Source of the DNA: Geodermatophilaceae bacterium URHA0031 | GTDB taxonomy: Bacteria > Actinomycetota > Actinomycetes > Mycobacteriales > Geodermatophilaceae | Assembly: GCA_000620205.1 (NCBI GenBank) | Contig: JHVP01000004.1 | Location: 186,001 to 250,000 of the forward strand | DNA: 64,000 nucleotides | Reading direction: 5' to 3' | In this document: positions 25,993 through 35,248 of the stretch, one piece after another | Position numbering within the stretch: position 1 is the stretch's first letter | Layout of the letters: every line of letters begins with the position of its first letter | Notes under the pieces: generated by a model | What the model was told of the DNA's origin: nothing | The model's input: the letters and a program-made list of their open reading frames with translations, nothing else | The model's database searches: none | Translations under genes and position numbers: made by a program

Positions 25993-26030
25993 GAGGGGGC
26001 GGTCCTTCGGTCCGGGAGGCGGGTGAGCGG

Positions 26031-27107
26031 TCACGGGGTCACGTCGACCCAGCTGCTGGTGCGGGAGGAGTCGAGGACGGCCTGCGTGACCCGGGCGGCG
26101 CGCAGACCGTCGGCGAAGGTCGGGAGTCCGTCGGGTGCCGGCCCGCCGAGGGCGGCGTGGGTGTCGGCGACGAAGGCGTCGAAGCAGTCCTGGTAGCCCT
26201 GCGGGTGGCCGGCCGGGACGACGGTGTAGCGGGCGGCGGCCGGGTGCTCGCTGGTACCGCGCAGCAGCTGCCGGTTCACCTCGCGGCCGCCGATCCACAG
26301 CGACTCCGGGCTCTCCTGGTCGAAGCACAGGCTCTCCGCCGCGCCGTCGAGGGAGAACCACAACCGGTTCTTCCGCCCTTGGCTGACCTGGCTGACGGTG
26401 AGGTTGCCGAACGCGCCGTGGTCGGTCTCGAAGAGCACCACGGCGGCGTCCTCGGTGGTCACCGGCCGGCTCCCGCGCTGGGGCACGGCGGTGATCGTGC
26501 GGGCCACCAGTCGGGTGATCCGGTGTCCGGAGACGAACTCGACCAGGTCGCACCAGTGCACGCCGATGTCGGCGAAGGCCCGGGACGGCCCGCCGGCCGC
26601 GGGGTCCACCCGCCAGTCGTCGTCGGTGTCCTCGGCGAGCCAGTCCTGGAGGTAGGAGCCGTGCAGCAGCCGCACCGGGCCGGCCGTGCCGTCGGCCACC
26701 CGGGCCCGGGCCTCCCGGACCATCGGGTAGAAGCGGTAGACGAACGGCACCGTGGCGGTCACCCCCGCCTCGGCGGCCAGGGCGACCAGCTCCGCGGCCT
26801 CGGCCGGGCTCACCGCCAGCGGCTTCTCGCAGACGACGTGCTTGCCGGCCGCGACCACCGCGCGCACCAGCGGGGCGTGGGTGGCGTTCGGGGTGCAGAC
26901 GTGCACCACGTCGACGTCGGAGTCCAGCAGCTGGTCGAGGGTGTCGGCGGCGGACTCCGCCCCCAGCTCCTCGGCCGCGGCCTGCGACCGCTGCGGGGTC
27001 GAGGCGACGACGGCGGACAGGATCCCGCCGCTGCGGCGGATGGCGCGGGCGTGCACGGTGGCCATGAAGCCCCCGCCGACGATGCCGGCGCGGATGCGGT
27101 CGGTCAC
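26031..27107 (-). CDS. Gfo/Idh/MocA family NAD(P)-dependent dehydrogenase
   Basis: 358 residues from GTG 27107, with GAGGGGA 6 bases upstream. Rossmann motif [31 protein letters not shown], the [12 protein letters not shown] motif with the catalytic Lys of EKP, and a C-terminal domain with [20 protein letters not shown]. These enzymes oxidise or reduce sugars. Here it could reduce the 3-keto sugar released by C-glycoside cleavage back to a hexose, or interconvert 3-keto-glycosides. It lies between the transporter genes and the oxidase in the same operon, after a 91-bp gap with a 10-bp hairpin. Confidence 0.9.
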   Translation of the reverse strand: MTDRIRAGIVGGGFMATVHARAIRRSGGILSAVVASTPQRSQAAAEELGAESAADTLDQLLDSDVDVVHVCTPNATHAPLVRAVVAAGKHVVCEKPLAVSPAEAAELVALAAEAGVTATVPFVYRFYPMVREARARVADGTAGPVRLLHGSYLQDWLAEDTDDDWRVDPAAGGPSRAFADIGVHWCDLVEFVSGHRITRLVARTITAVPQRGSRPVTTEDAAVVLFETDHGAFGNLTVSQVSQGRKNRLWFSLDGAAESLCFDQESPESLWIGGREVNRQLLRGTSEHPAAARYTVVPAGHPQGYQDCFDAFVADTHAALGGPAPDGLPTFADGLRAARVTQAVLDSSRTSSWVDVTP

Positions 27108-27144
27108 GGTCGTCCCCTCTCTGGTCGGAGGCGTGCTGGGTCGC

Positions 27145-27168
27145 GACGGCGGGCCGGTGCCCGTCGTC
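27145..27168 (-). other. Hairpin between oppF-like gene and the dehydrogenase gene
   Basis: GACGGCGGGC (27145-27154) pairs with GCCCGTCGTC (27159-27168) across a 4-nt loop, with one G-U pair. There is no T-run. It is a possible processing or stability element within the long operon. Confidence 0.4.
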
Positions 27169-27198
27169 GTGCGAGGTGGTGGAGCGGGGTGCCGCGGG

Positions 27199-28065
27199 TC
27201 AGCCGGCGACGGCCGCCTGCTCGGCTGCCAGGCGGTGCCGGGCGGCGCGGCGCTCGGCCTGCCGCCCGGGGTCGGGCACCGGGGCTGCCAGGAGCAGCCG
27301 CCGGGTGTAGGGGTGGTCGGGGGCGGTGGTCACCGCCGCCGCGTCGCCGGTCTCGACGAGCTCGCCGCGGTACATGACCGCGACCCGGTGGCTGATGTGC
27401 CGCACGACGGAGAGGTCGTGGGTGACGAAGAGGTAGGCCACCCCCGTCCGTTCCTGGATCTCGATGAACAGGTCCAGCACGCGCGCCTGGGTGGACAGGT
27501 CCAGGGCGCTGACCGGCTCGTCGCAGACGACCAGCTTGGGATCGCGGGTCAGCGCACGGGCGATGGCGATGCGCTGGCGCTGCCCGCCGGAGAACTCGCG
27601 GGCCAGCCGGGTTCCGGCGTCGGCCGGCAGGCGCACCTGGTCGAGCAGGTCGCGGACCCGCCGCTGGGCGTCGGCCCGGGAGGAGCCGGTCACCAGCAGG
27701 GGCTCGGTGAGGATGTCGCCGACGGTCATCGCCGGGTTCAGCGACGTGTAGGGGTCCTGGAAGACGACCTGCACGTCCCGGCTGAGCGCCCGTCGATCGC
27801 GCTTGCCCAGGTTCGAGATCCGCTGACCGCCGAGCCTGATCTCACCGCCGGTGACCGGGGCGAGCCCCAGGATCGCCCGGCCCAGCGTCGTCTTGCCCGA
27901 GCCGGACTCCCCGACCAGACCGAGGGTCTCCCCGGGGTGGATGTCCAGCGAGATGCTCTTCAGCACCCGCACGGGCGGCTGCCGCCACCCCCGGCCCGGG
28001 TAGTCGACGACGAGCTGGTCGACGGTCAGCAGCGGCTGCGCGGTGGTGGTGGCCGGGACGCTCAT
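27199..28065 (-). CDS. Oligopeptide-type ABC transporter ATP-binding protein (OppF family), second copy
   Basis: 288 residues. Walker [11 protein letters not shown]-loop [11 protein letters not shown], signature [14 protein letters not shown], Walker [14 protein letters not shown]-loop VTHDLSVV. It is shorter than the copy at 1504-2595 and lacks the C-terminal cysteine extension. It pairs with the OppD half of the fusion encoded upstream. ATG 28065 overlaps that gene's stop (ATGA). Confidence 0.93.
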   Translation of the reverse strand: MSVPATTTAQPLLTVDQLVVDYPGRGWRQPPVRVLKSISLDIHPGETLGLVGESGSGKTTLGRAILGLAPVTGGEIRLGGQRISNLGKRDRRALSRDVQVVFQDPYTSLNPAMTVGDILTEPLLVTGSSRADAQRRVRDLLDQVRLPADAGTRLAREFSGGQRQRIAIARALTRDPKLVVCDEPVSALDLSTQARVLDLFIEIQERTGVAYLFVTHDLSVVRHISHRVAVMYRGELVETGDAAAVTTAPDHPYTRRLLLAAPVPDPGRQAERRAARHRLAAEQAAVAG

Positions 28066-29906
28066 CGGTTGCCTCCGGCGGTCGGCAGCGGCACGGCGAT
28101 CTCCTCGGGGTGCAGGTCGGAGGCGGGGAGGCTGCCCCGGGCCGGGGTGTCCTCGAGCGTGGAGCCGAGCAGCATCCGGGTGTACTCGTGCTGCGGGTCG
28201 GCGAACAGCCGCTCCGCCTCGGCCGACTCGACGACCCGGCCCTCGCGCATGACGACGACGGTGTCGCAGACGTCGGCGACGACGCCGAAGTCGTGGGTGA
28301 CCAGCAGGACGCCCAGCCGGCGTTCGGCCTGCAGCTCGCGGATCAGGTCGAGGACCTCGGCCTGGACCGTGACGTCGAGGGCCGTCGTGGGCTCGTCGGC
28401 GATCAGCAGGTCCGGGTCGCAGGAGACGGCGCCGGCGATCAGCACCCGCTGCGCCATGCCACCGGAGACCTGGTGGGGGTAGGAGCCGAAGACCCGGGCC
28501 GGGTCGGGGATGCCCACCCGGTCCAGCAGGGCCAGCGCCCGCGTCCGGGCCTCGGCCCCCGAGAGCCCGAGGTGGTGCCGCATCGGCTCGGTGAGCTGCG
28601 AGCCGATGGTGAACGACGGGTCGAGGTTGGACATCGGCTCCTGCGGGATGTAGCCGATCCGCCGTCCGCGGAGCCGGTTCATCGCCGCCGGCGACAGCCC
28701 GCGCAGGTCGGCGCCGTCGAAGGTCATCGTGGCGGCCGAGGTGCGGGCCTCCGGCGGCAGCAGCCCCAGCACGGCGAAGGCGGTCTGCGACTTGCCGGAC
28801 CCGGACTCACCGACCAGGCCGACGACCTCGCCGCGCCGGACGGTCAGCGACACCCCGTGCACGACCTCGCGCTCGGTGCCGTCGGGACCCGGGTAGGCGA
28901 CCCGGAGCCCGCCGAGGGCGAGGAGCGCGTCCGGGTCGACGGCGGGCGCCGGTGCTGCCTCGTCGGCCGGCAGCACCGCGGGCGGCGTCGTGGCACCCCG
29001 GCGCCGGACCCGGGGCACCCGCCCCGAGACCCCGAGCGCGTCCCGCAGCGCGTTGCCCAGCAGACCGAAGGCGGTGACGGTCAGCACGATGGCGAGGCCG
29101 GGCCACAGCAGCAGCCGGGGTTGGGCGTAGATGTTCTGGAAGGCGTCGCTGAGCATGCCGCCCCAGCTGGCCTGGTTGGCCGACCCCAGGCCGAGGAACT
29201 CCAGCCCCGCTTGGATGACGATCGCGATGCCGAGCAGCTGCGAGACCTGGATGACCGTCGGCGGCACGACGACCGGCAGCACGTGGCGGCGCATGATCCG
29301 CGCGTCCGACAACCCGGCCACCCGCGCCGCGTCGACGAACAGCTCCTCGCGGACGGCGAGCACCGAGGCGCGGACCAGCCGGAAGACGCCGGGGGCGATG
29401 ATCACGCCGAACACCGCCATCGCCAGGGCCGTGCTCCGCCCGAACTGGGCCAGCACCACCAGCAGCACGATGATCGCCGGCAGGGCCATGAGCAGGCTGG
29501 CCACCCAGCTGGCCACCGCGTCGAACCAGCCGCGGTAGTAGCCGGCCAGCACCCCCGCGGGCAGGCCGAGCAGCAGTGCGACCACGACGACGGTCAGCGA
29601 GCCGACCAGGCTGGTGCGCGCCCCGTACAGCAGCTGGGCCCAGACGTCCCGGCCGACGCCGTCGGTGCCCAGCGGGTGGTCCCCGCCCACTGGCGCCAGC
29701 GCCTCGGTGATCTTCGACGCGGTCGGGCTCTGCGACGTGAGCAGCGGGGCCAGCACGGCCAGCACGGCGATGAGGACCAGCCACACCAGCGCGCCCACGG
29801 CGACCGGGTTGCCCAGCAGCCGCCGGACGGCCCCGGCACGGGCGGGGGTGGCGAGGACCTCGACCGGCGCGGGGCCGGCGGGACCGGAGGCGGACAGGAT
29901 GCTCAT
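28062..29906 (-). CDS. ABC transporter permease/ATP-binding fusion (OppC-OppD), second copy
   Basis: 614 residues. The OppC-type membrane domain (about 1-310) contains [19 protein letters not shown] and the EAA loop [21 protein letters not shown] short Pro/Ala linker joins it to an OppD-type ATPase: GESGSGKSQ Walker [27 protein letters not shown] signature, [11 protein letters not shown]alker B, VTHDFG. The ATPase half ends soon after [13 protein letters not shown] and lacks the Cys-rich tail of the first copy. ATG 29906 overlaps the oppB stop (ATGA). Confidence 0.93.
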   Translation of the reverse strand: MSILSASGPAGPAPVEVLATPARAGAVRRLLGNPVAVGALVWLVLIAVLAVLAPLLTSQSPTASKITEALAPVGGDHPLGTDGVGRDVWAQLLYGARTSLVGSLTVVVVALLLGLPAGVLAGYYRGWFDAVASWVASLLMALPAIIVLLVVLAQFGRSTALAMAVFGVIIAPGVFRLVRASVLAVREELFVDAARVAGLSDARIMRRHVLPVVVPPTVIQVSQLLGIAIVIQAGLEFLGLGSANQASWGGMLSDAFQNIYAQPRLLLWPGLAIVLTVTAFGLLGNALRDALGVSGRVPRVRRRGATTPPAVLPADEAAPAPAVDPDALLALGGLRVAYPGPDGTEREVVHGVSLTVRRGEVVGLVGESGSGKSQTAFAVLGLLPPEARTSAATMTFDGADLRGLSPAAMNRLRGRRIGYIPQEPMSNLDPSFTIGSQLTEPMRHHLGLSGAEARTRALALLDRVGIPDPARVFGSYPHQVSGGMAQRVLIAGAVSCDPDLLIADEPTTALDVTVQAEVLDLIRELQAERRLGVLLVTHDFGVVADVCDTVVVMREGRVVESAEAERLFADPQHEYTRMLLGSTLEDTPARGSLPASDLHPEEIAVPLPTAGGNR

Positions 29907-30844
29907 GCGATGCGCACCTTCGGGTTGAGCCAGCCCAGCGCGATGTCGACCACGATGTTGACGACGACCACCACCAGCACGGCGACGACGACGATGCCCA
30001 GGACGAGCGGGACGTCACCCTGGCCGGCGGCGGACGTCGCCCGCTCCCCCAGCCCGCTGAGACCGAAGACCTTCTCGATCACCACGGCGCCGCTGATCAG
30101 GGCGATGAACTGCAGGGACAGGACGGTGAGCGACGTCGGAGCGGCGTTCCGCAGCGCGTGCTTGAGCACCACGCTGCGGGTCGGCAGGCCGCGGCTGCGC
30201 AGCGTCCGGACGTAGTCCTGGCCGAGGACGTCGATCATCGAGCCGCGGGTCTGGGTGGCCACGGTCGCGATGGCCCCGATGGCCAGGGCGATCGCCGGGA
30301 GCGCGATCGACGCCAGCCACCGCCCGGGGTCCTGGGCGAGCGGGGTGTACCCGAGCGCGGGGAACACGCCGAGCTGGACGGCGAAGACCAGCGAGAGCAC
30401 CAGCCCGACGAGGAAGTTCGGCACCGCGAAGGCCACGATGGAGACCGACTGCAGCAGCCCGTCGAGCCATCCGCCGCGCACCGCCGCCACCACGCCGAGC
30501 ACGACGCTGACCACCGCGGTGAGCACCGTGGCCGCCAGCACCAGCGAGAGGGACACCGGGAGCGCGTCCCCCACGAGCCGGCCGACCGGCTCGTTGGTGA
30601 ACCAGGACACGCCGAGGTCACCGTGCACGGCGCCGGTCAGCCAGTCCCGGTACCGCTCCAGCACCGGCCGGTCCAGCCCGAGCTCGGCGCGCTTGGCGGC
30701 GACCGCCTCGAGGTCGGCGGTGGGGCCGAGGATGCGCCGGCCCGGGTCCGAGCCGGTGAGGCTGGTCAGGAAGAAGGTCAGGGTCGCGATGACCCACACG
30801 AGCACGACGCCGGCACCGATCCGGCGGAGCAGGAACAGGAGCAC
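29903..30844 (-). CDS. ABC transporter permease (OppB family), second copy
   Basis: 313 residues from GTG 30844, chosen because GGAGG stands 7 bases upstream; the alternative TTG at 30850 is too close to it. OppB features include an N-terminal membrane anchor, PGRRILGPTADLEAVAAKRAELGL, about six membrane spans and the EAA loop DYVRTLRSRGLPTRSVVLKHALRNA. It forms the channel with the OppC half of the fusion. It overlaps that gene by four bases and follows the binding-protein gene across a strong hairpin. Confidence 0.92.
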   Translation of the reverse strand: MLLFLLRRIGAGVVLVWVIATLTFFLTSLTGSDPGRRILGPTADLEAVAAKRAELGLDRPVLERYRDWLTGAVHGDLGVSWFTNEPVGRLVGDALPVSLSLVLAATVLTAVVSVVLGVVAAVRGGWLDGLLQSVSIVAFAVPNFLVGLVLSLVFAVQLGVFPALGYTPLAQDPGRWLASIALPAIALAIGAIATVATQTRGSMIDVLGQDYVRTLRSRGLPTRSVVLKHALRNAAPTSLTVLSLQFIALISGAVVIEKVFGLSGLGERATSAAGQGDVPLVLGIVVVAVLVVVVVNIVVDIALGWLNPKVRIA

Positions 30845-30884
30845 GATCAAGCCTCCGGGGACGGGGGGCGGACGACTGGGCCGG

Positions 30885-30916
30885 CCGTGCCGGCGGGGGG
30901 TTCCCCGCCGGCACGG
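30885..30916 (-). terminator. Strong hairpin after the second substrate-binding-protein gene
   Basis: Perfect 14-bp stem: CCGTGCCGGCGGGG at 30885-30898 and CCCCGCCGGCACGG at 30903-30916, with loop GGTT. No T-run. It is placed exactly like the hairpin at 5595-5626 and is probably an attenuator or 3'-stabiliser of the binding-protein message. Confidence 0.6.
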
Positions 30917-30923
30917 GATCCGG

Positions 30924-32456
30924 TCAGCTGCCGGCGGGCTCGAGGTCGGTCAGCGGGGGGACGCTGACCCCGGGCACCGCGGTCACCGCGACGTCCTTCG
31001 TGGTGATGTAGGTGCCCTCGGCGGCGTCCCAGGGGGCGAACCAGGCCTGGTCGACCAGGTAGCGGTTGAGCTCCTGGAGCGCCGCCGTCTGCTCGTCACC
31101 GGTCGTCGTCTGCGCCTGCTGCACCAGCCGGTCGACCTCGGGGTCGGCCGACTTGAACGGGTTGAACGGCGACTGCAGGGTCAGCGTCAGCCCGATCATC
31201 TCGAACGGCGAGCCGGCCGTGAGGTTGAAGAAGTTGGCCGGCCACTGGCCGCCGATGATGCTGCCGACGACCTGGTCACCGGTGATCGGCGCATAGGTGA
31301 CGTCGATCCCGATCGACGCGAACGCCTCGGTCATCGCCGCCTGCTCGTCCGGGTAGACCGGCGAGAAGTCAGCGATCGTCATGGCGAAGCCGTCCGCGTA
31401 GCCGGCCTCGGCCATCAACTCCTTGGCCTTGTCGACGTCGTAGGGGTAGCTGTCCTCGAGCGACTCGTCGTAGGCGGCCGAGTTCGGGCCGAACACCTGC
31501 ACCGTCGGCTCACCGAGGCCGCCCTTGACCGTCTTCACGATCGTCTCGCGGTCCATGGCGTAGTTGATCGCCTGGCGCACCCGCACGTCGCCGAGAGCCG
31601 GGGCCAGCGCACCGCCGCGGTCCCAGAGGTAGACGCCCTCGATCCCGCCGTTGGTGTACTGGGTGACGGTGAGGCCGGCGTTCTTCGCACCCGTGGTCAC
31701 GTCGCTGGTGCCACCGGAGACGCCGTTGATCTCGCCGGACCGCAACCCGTTGAGGATCGCCGTCGTGTCGTCGAGGAACCGGATCTCGAGCGAGTCGTAG
31801 GGGAAGTCCTCGGCGTTCCAGTAGTCCTCGTTGCGGGTGAACACGTAGCTGCTGCCCGCGGTCGAGGCGTCGGCGTCCAGCACGTACGGCCCGGACCCGA
31901 CCGGGTTCGTCGCCAGGTCGCCGCTGCTCAGGGCCGCCGGGCTGGCCATGTAGCCGGAGCTGCGGGCCAGGCTCTGCTCGAGGGCCGGGTCCGGCCGGCT
32001 GAGCACCACGTCGGCGTGGGTCGGGTCGACGACCTCGACGCCGGCGATGGCGGCGAGCGCCGTGCCGGCCTCACCGGTCTTGGTCTTCGCGGCCTCCAGG
32101 TTCGCCTTCGCCGCGGCGGCGTCGAACGCCGTGCCGTCGGAGAACGTGACGTCGTCGCGCAACGTCAGGCTCAGCCGGGTGCCGGTGGCGTCGTAGGACC
32201 AGTCGGTGACGAGGTTCGCCGCGGGCTGGCCGTCCTCGTCGAGCTCGAACAGCGTGTCGTAGACCGCCTGGTAGTAGTGGTCCTCCGGCCCGCTCTGCGC
32301 CATCTCCCCCACCGCGAAGGAACTCGGGGGCGTGACCGCCGCCAGGGTGAGCGTGTCGCCGCCCGCAGAGCCGGAGCTCCCGTCGGCGGATCCGCCGCAG
32401 GCGGACGCGAGGAGCAGGACGGACGCGACCGTGGCCGCGACGAGGGACCTTCGCAT
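30924..32456 (-). CDS. ABC transporter substrate-binding lipoprotein, family 5, second copy
   Basis: 510 residues from ATG 32456, with CTGGAG about 6 bases upstream. Signal MRRSLVAATVASVLLLASAC with lipobox ASAC, then a Gly/Ser linker. Family-5 blocks include VYDTLFELDEDGQPAANLV, LRDDVTFSDGTAFDAAAAKANL, VRQAINYAMDRETIV and LMAEAGYADGFAMTI. It is clearly related to the protein at 5633-7195 but is a separate paralogue, so ligand range may differ. First gene of the roughly 13.4-kb operon ending at 19055. A promoter with a palindromic spacer lies about 135 bp upstream. Confidence 0.93.
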   Translation of the reverse strand: MRRSLVAATVASVLLLASACGGSADGSSGSAGGDTLTLAAVTPPSSFAVGEMAQSGPEDHYYQAVYDTLFELDEDGQPAANLVTDWSYDATGTRLSLTLRDDVTFSDGTAFDAAAAKANLEAAKTKTGEAGTALAAIAGVEVVDPTHADVVLSRPDPALEQSLARSSGYMASPAALSSGDLATNPVGSGPYVLDADASTAGSSYVFTRNEDYWNAEDFPYDSLEIRFLDDTTAILNGLRSGEINGVSGGTSDVTTGAKNAGLTVTQYTNGGIEGVYLWDRGGALAPALGDVRVRQAINYAMDRETIVKTVKGGLGEPTVQVFGPNSAAYDESLEDSYPYDVDKAKELMAEAGYADGFAMTIADFSPVYPDEQAAMTEAFASIGIDVTYAPITGDQVVGSIIGGQWPANFFNLTAGSPFEMIGLTLTLQSPFNPFKSADPEVDRLVQQAQTTTGDEQTAALQELNRYLVDQAWFAPWDAAEGTYITTKDVAVTAVPGVSVPPLTDLEPAGS

Positions 32457-32592
32457 GGGTTCTCCAGGGGCTTCAGGACCGGCTGTGGTCCTGGGCGGCA
32501 GCTGTGCCGCAGGAACGGAGGGGAACGGGCGAGGCGACCTCGGGTGCGAGTCGCCGGCGAGCGCTGTGGGGCGGGTCACGCCTTCGCCGACG

Positions 32593-32620
32593 ACTTTAGT
32601 GCCTGCGGCACATATGTCAA
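32593..32620 (-). promoter_or_regulatory. Promoter of the second transporter operon with operator in spacer
   Basis: On the minus strand: -35 TTGACA (32615-32620), a 16-bp spacer, and -10-like TAAAGT (32593-32598). The spacer contains the perfect palindrome GTGCC-GCA-GGCAC (32599-32611). A protein bound there would block RNA polymerase. The adjacent ROK gene is the obvious candidate regulator. Confidence 0.62.
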
Positions 32621-32623
32621 CTC

Positions 32624-33886
32624 TCACACGGCAGCGGACCGGTGCAGTGGCACCGCGTGCCCGACCGGGCTCCCGTTCTCGATCCAGAGCCCGACCGACG
32701 ACGGCGCGAACAACTGCTCGATCGCCAGGATCGCCGCGCCGGTGACGCCCTCCCGGAAGTCGAGGGACGCGGTGCGCACCCGCAGCTGCTGGGCGGCCAG
32801 CGTCGAGGTCCGGCGGAGCAGGGTCTCCCGGAAGGTCTCGTACACCGAGTCCCCGACCCGCAGCGCCCCGCCGCCGAAGACGACCGTCCCGGGGTTGACG
32901 AAGTTGACCAGGTTCGCGGCGGTGACACCGATCAGGCGGGCGCCGCGGACGACCTCCTCCGCGGCGAGCGGGTCACCGGCCCGGGCGGCCAGGCCGACGT
33001 CCTCGGCGGTGAGCTGCCCCCGCTCGGCCAGCCGGGCGGACAGCAGCGGGCTCTCCGCGGCGCGCTCGGTCATCCGCTTGACCAGCCCCCACCCGCCGGT
33101 CACGGCCTCCAGGCACCCGGTCTGCCCGCACCGGCAGAGCACCGACGGGTCGTCGGTGACCTGCAGGTGGCCGATGTCGCCGGCCGCGCCGGTGTCGCCG
33201 CGGAAGACGTTGCCCCGGGACACCAGCCCGGCCCCCACGCCCTCGTCGACGAAGACGTAGAGCAGGTCCCGGCCGTCCCGGGGCTCGCCCTTGTGCCACT
33301 CCCCCAGCGCCATCAGGTTGACGTCGTTGTCCAGCCAGACCGGGGCGTCGTAGCGCTCGCGGAACCACGACCGGACGCTGTAGCCGTCCCAGCCGGGCAT
33401 GATCGGCGGGTCGACGAGCCGGCCGGTGGCGAAGTCGACCGGCCCGGCCACGCCGATGCCGAGGGCCCACGGCTCGGTGCGGGTCTTCCGGGCCAGCCGG
33501 GAGAACAGCCCGTCGAGCACCTCCAGCGTCGCCTCGGGGCCGGTCGAGGCGTCCCAGTCGGCGTGCAGCGAGGCGACCAGGGTGCCGTCGAGCGTCGCCA
33601 CGGCGGCGGTCATCTCCGTGGCCCCCAGCATCCCGGCGTACACGTGCCCCGCCTCGGTGCGGAACCGGAGCAGCCGGGAGGGCCGGCCACCGGCCGAGGG
33701 CGCCAGGTCCCCGTCCTCGAGCAGCCCGACGTCGATGGCCTGCTGCACGCGCTGGGTGACCACCTTGCGGCCCAGCCGGGTCTCCTGCTCCAGCGCCGGC
33801 CGGGTGACCGCCCGACCGGTGCGCACCAGGTTGATCAGCTGGCCGTGGATGTAGGCCTCCTGCGGAGACGGCGTCGTACCGGTCAT
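32624..33886 (-). CDS. ROK family transcriptional regulator (NagC/XylR type)
   Basis: 420 residues from ATG 33886, with GGAGG 5 bases upstream; an upstream in-frame ATG at 33919 is possible. The N-terminal winged helix-turn-helix (about 10-60) has LINLVRTGRAVTRPALEQ and LGRKVVTQRVQQAIDVGLL. The ROK sugar-kinase-like domain has GIGVAGPVDFATG, WLDNDVNLMALGEW, AAGDIGHLQV and the zinc motif CRCGQTGCLEA. It probably represses the operon starting at 32456 and senses a sugar or sugar derivative. Same orientation as that operon, so it may be read into it. Confidence 0.92.
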   Translation of the reverse strand: MTGTTPSPQEAYIHGQLINLVRTGRAVTRPALEQETRLGRKVVTQRVQQAIDVGLLEDGDLAPSAGGRPSRLLRFRTEAGHVYAGMLGATEMTAAVATLDGTLVASLHADWDASTGPEATLEVLDGLFSRLARKTRTEPWALGIGVAGPVDFATGRLVDPPIMPGWDGYSVRSWFRERYDAPVWLDNDVNLMALGEWHKGEPRDGRDLLYVFVDEGVGAGLVSRGNVFRGDTGAAGDIGHLQVTDDPSVLCRCGQTGCLEAVTGGWGLVKRMTERAAESPLLSARLAERGQLTAEDVGLAARAGDPLAAEEVVRGARLIGVTAANLVNFVNPGTVVFGGGALRVGDSVYETFRETLLRRTSTLAAQQLRVRTASLDFREGVTGAAILAIEQLFAPSSVGLWIENGSPVGHAVPLHRSAAV

Positions 33887-34070
33887 CGCGACCTCCGAGG
33901 ACGAGGGGTGTCGATCCACATGTGCTCCGACGGGACAAAAGTACCGGGACCATGCCTCCGGGGACAGGACCGGTCACCGCGATCATCCCGCCGCGGTACA
34001 CCGGCTCGGCAGCGGTCCCCGCCCACGGCACCGGGCGCGCGACGGCCGGCCTGCCGGCGGGCGCGTCCGG
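33887..34070. other. 184-bp gap between two ROK genes
   Basis: Contains a locally AT-rich spot near 33930-33950 with directly repeated GGGAC around ACAAAAGTACC, likely the promoter region of the ROK gene that starts at 33886. No gene seen. Confidence 0.4.
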
Positions 34071-35204
34071 TCACCGTCGCAGCAGCTCCCACCAGCGGTC
34101 CCACACGCGCTCGGCGGCACCCGTGAGCGGCCCCGCCTCCCCCACCCGGGCAGCGACCACCGGCGGCGGCGTGGCGTGCCGGAAGCGCATGAGGCCCGCC
34201 CGGCACGCCGCGTCCAGCTCGGCGGGGGCGGCGGCCAGCAGGTCGGCGCCCAGGCCGCCCAGGGTCACCAGGTCCGGGTCCAGGGCGTTCACCAGCCCGG
34301 CGATCCCCCGGCCGAGCGCCGCCGCCGCCGCGCCGACCGCGCCGGCAGCGATCTCGTCCCCGGCGGCGGCGTGGGCGATGACCTGGCCCGCGTAGGTCAC
34401 CGGGTCCGACGGCTCGGGCTCCCCCAGCAGCCGGGCCAGCGCCGTCCCGTCCACCGCCGTCCCCCAGCACCCCCGGGCGCCGCAGGGGCAGCGCACCGCC
34501 GGGTCGCCCATCGGCAGGTGCCCGAACTCACCCGCCGCGCCTCGGGCACCGACCACCAGCCGGCCGGCGTCGACGACCGCGCCGCCGAGGCCGGCGTCGA
34601 CCCGCAGGTGCACCGCCAGCCGGGCGTCCACGGCCGCACCGCGCCGGGACTCGGCCAGCGCCGCGAGGGTCGCGTCGTTGTCGGCGACGAGCACGTCGGC
34701 ACCGGGCCACAGGGACCAGAGGTCGACGCCGGTCCAGCCCAGGCCGGTGGCGTCGAGGTACCGCTGGTCCAGGACGATCCCGGGCCCGGCCACCCCCAGC
34801 CCGCGCACGCGGCTCCCGTACCGGTCGCGCAGCCCGGTCACCGCGGTGCGCAGCCGGCCCAGGGCGACGTCGGCGGGGTCACCGGCGTGCCGGCCGGTGA
34901 GGGCGGCCACCGGGGCGCCGCCGAGCTCGACGGCGGCGACCTGCCAGGACTCGTGGGTGATCACCGCGGCCAGCACGAGCGGGCCGTCCGGGTGGGCGGT
35001 GAGCGTCCGGGTGGGCCGCCCGCGGCCACCGCCCGGGGCGGCCGGGCCCTCGGCCAGCAACCGCTCGTCCACCAGCCGGCCGACCACCTCCGTCGCTCCG
35101 CCCGTGCCGATGCCCAGCACCCGGCTGGCCTCCGCGCGGGTCAGCCCGGGCCGGGTGTGCACGGCGGCCAGCATCGCCACCGCGCGGTCGGGCAACGCGC
35201 TCAC
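34071..35204 (-). CDS. ROK family protein, second regulator
   Basis: 377 residues from GTG 35204, with AGAGGTGG upstream. The short N-terminal helix-turn-helix (LTRAEASRVLGIGTGGATEVVGRLVDE) is followed by GLGVAGPGIVLDQ, VADNDATLAALAE, AAGEFGHLPMG and CPCGARGCW. The last is the ROK zinc motif, but the final Glu is replaced by Gly, unlike the CLEA of the neighbouring ROK protein. It is divergent from an MFS transporter gene with a 44-bp shared promoter and probably controls it. Its ligand is unknown. Confidence 0.88.
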   Translation of the reverse strand: MSALPDRAVAMLAAVHTRPGLTRAEASRVLGIGTGGATEVVGRLVDERLLAEGPAAPGGGRGRPTRTLTAHPDGPLVLAAVITHESWQVAAVELGGAPVAALTGRHAGDPADVALGRLRTAVTGLRDRYGSRVRGLGVAGPGIVLDQRYLDATGLGWTGVDLWSLWPGADVLVADNDATLAALAESRRGAAVDARLAVHLRVDAGLGGAVVDAGRLVVGARGAAGEFGHLPMGDPAVRCPCGARGCWGTAVDGTALARLLGEPEPSDPVTYAGQVIAHAAAGDEIAAGAVGAAAAALGRGIAGLVNALDPDLVTLGGLGADLLAAAPAELDAACRAGLMRFRHATPPPVVAARVGEAGPLTGAAERVWDRWWELLRR

Positions 35205-35236
35205 CGGTCCACCTCTCGAATTGCTTCGGCTCAGAG

Positions 35237-35242
35237 TTTAAT
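35237..35242 (+). promoter_or_regulatory. -10 element of a probable leaderless MFS transcript
   Basis: TTTAAT, six bases before GTG 35249, the spacing of leaderless genes, in the 44-bp divergent region with the ROK gene. No good -35 box. Confidence 0.4.
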
Positions 35243-35248
35243 GGGCCG

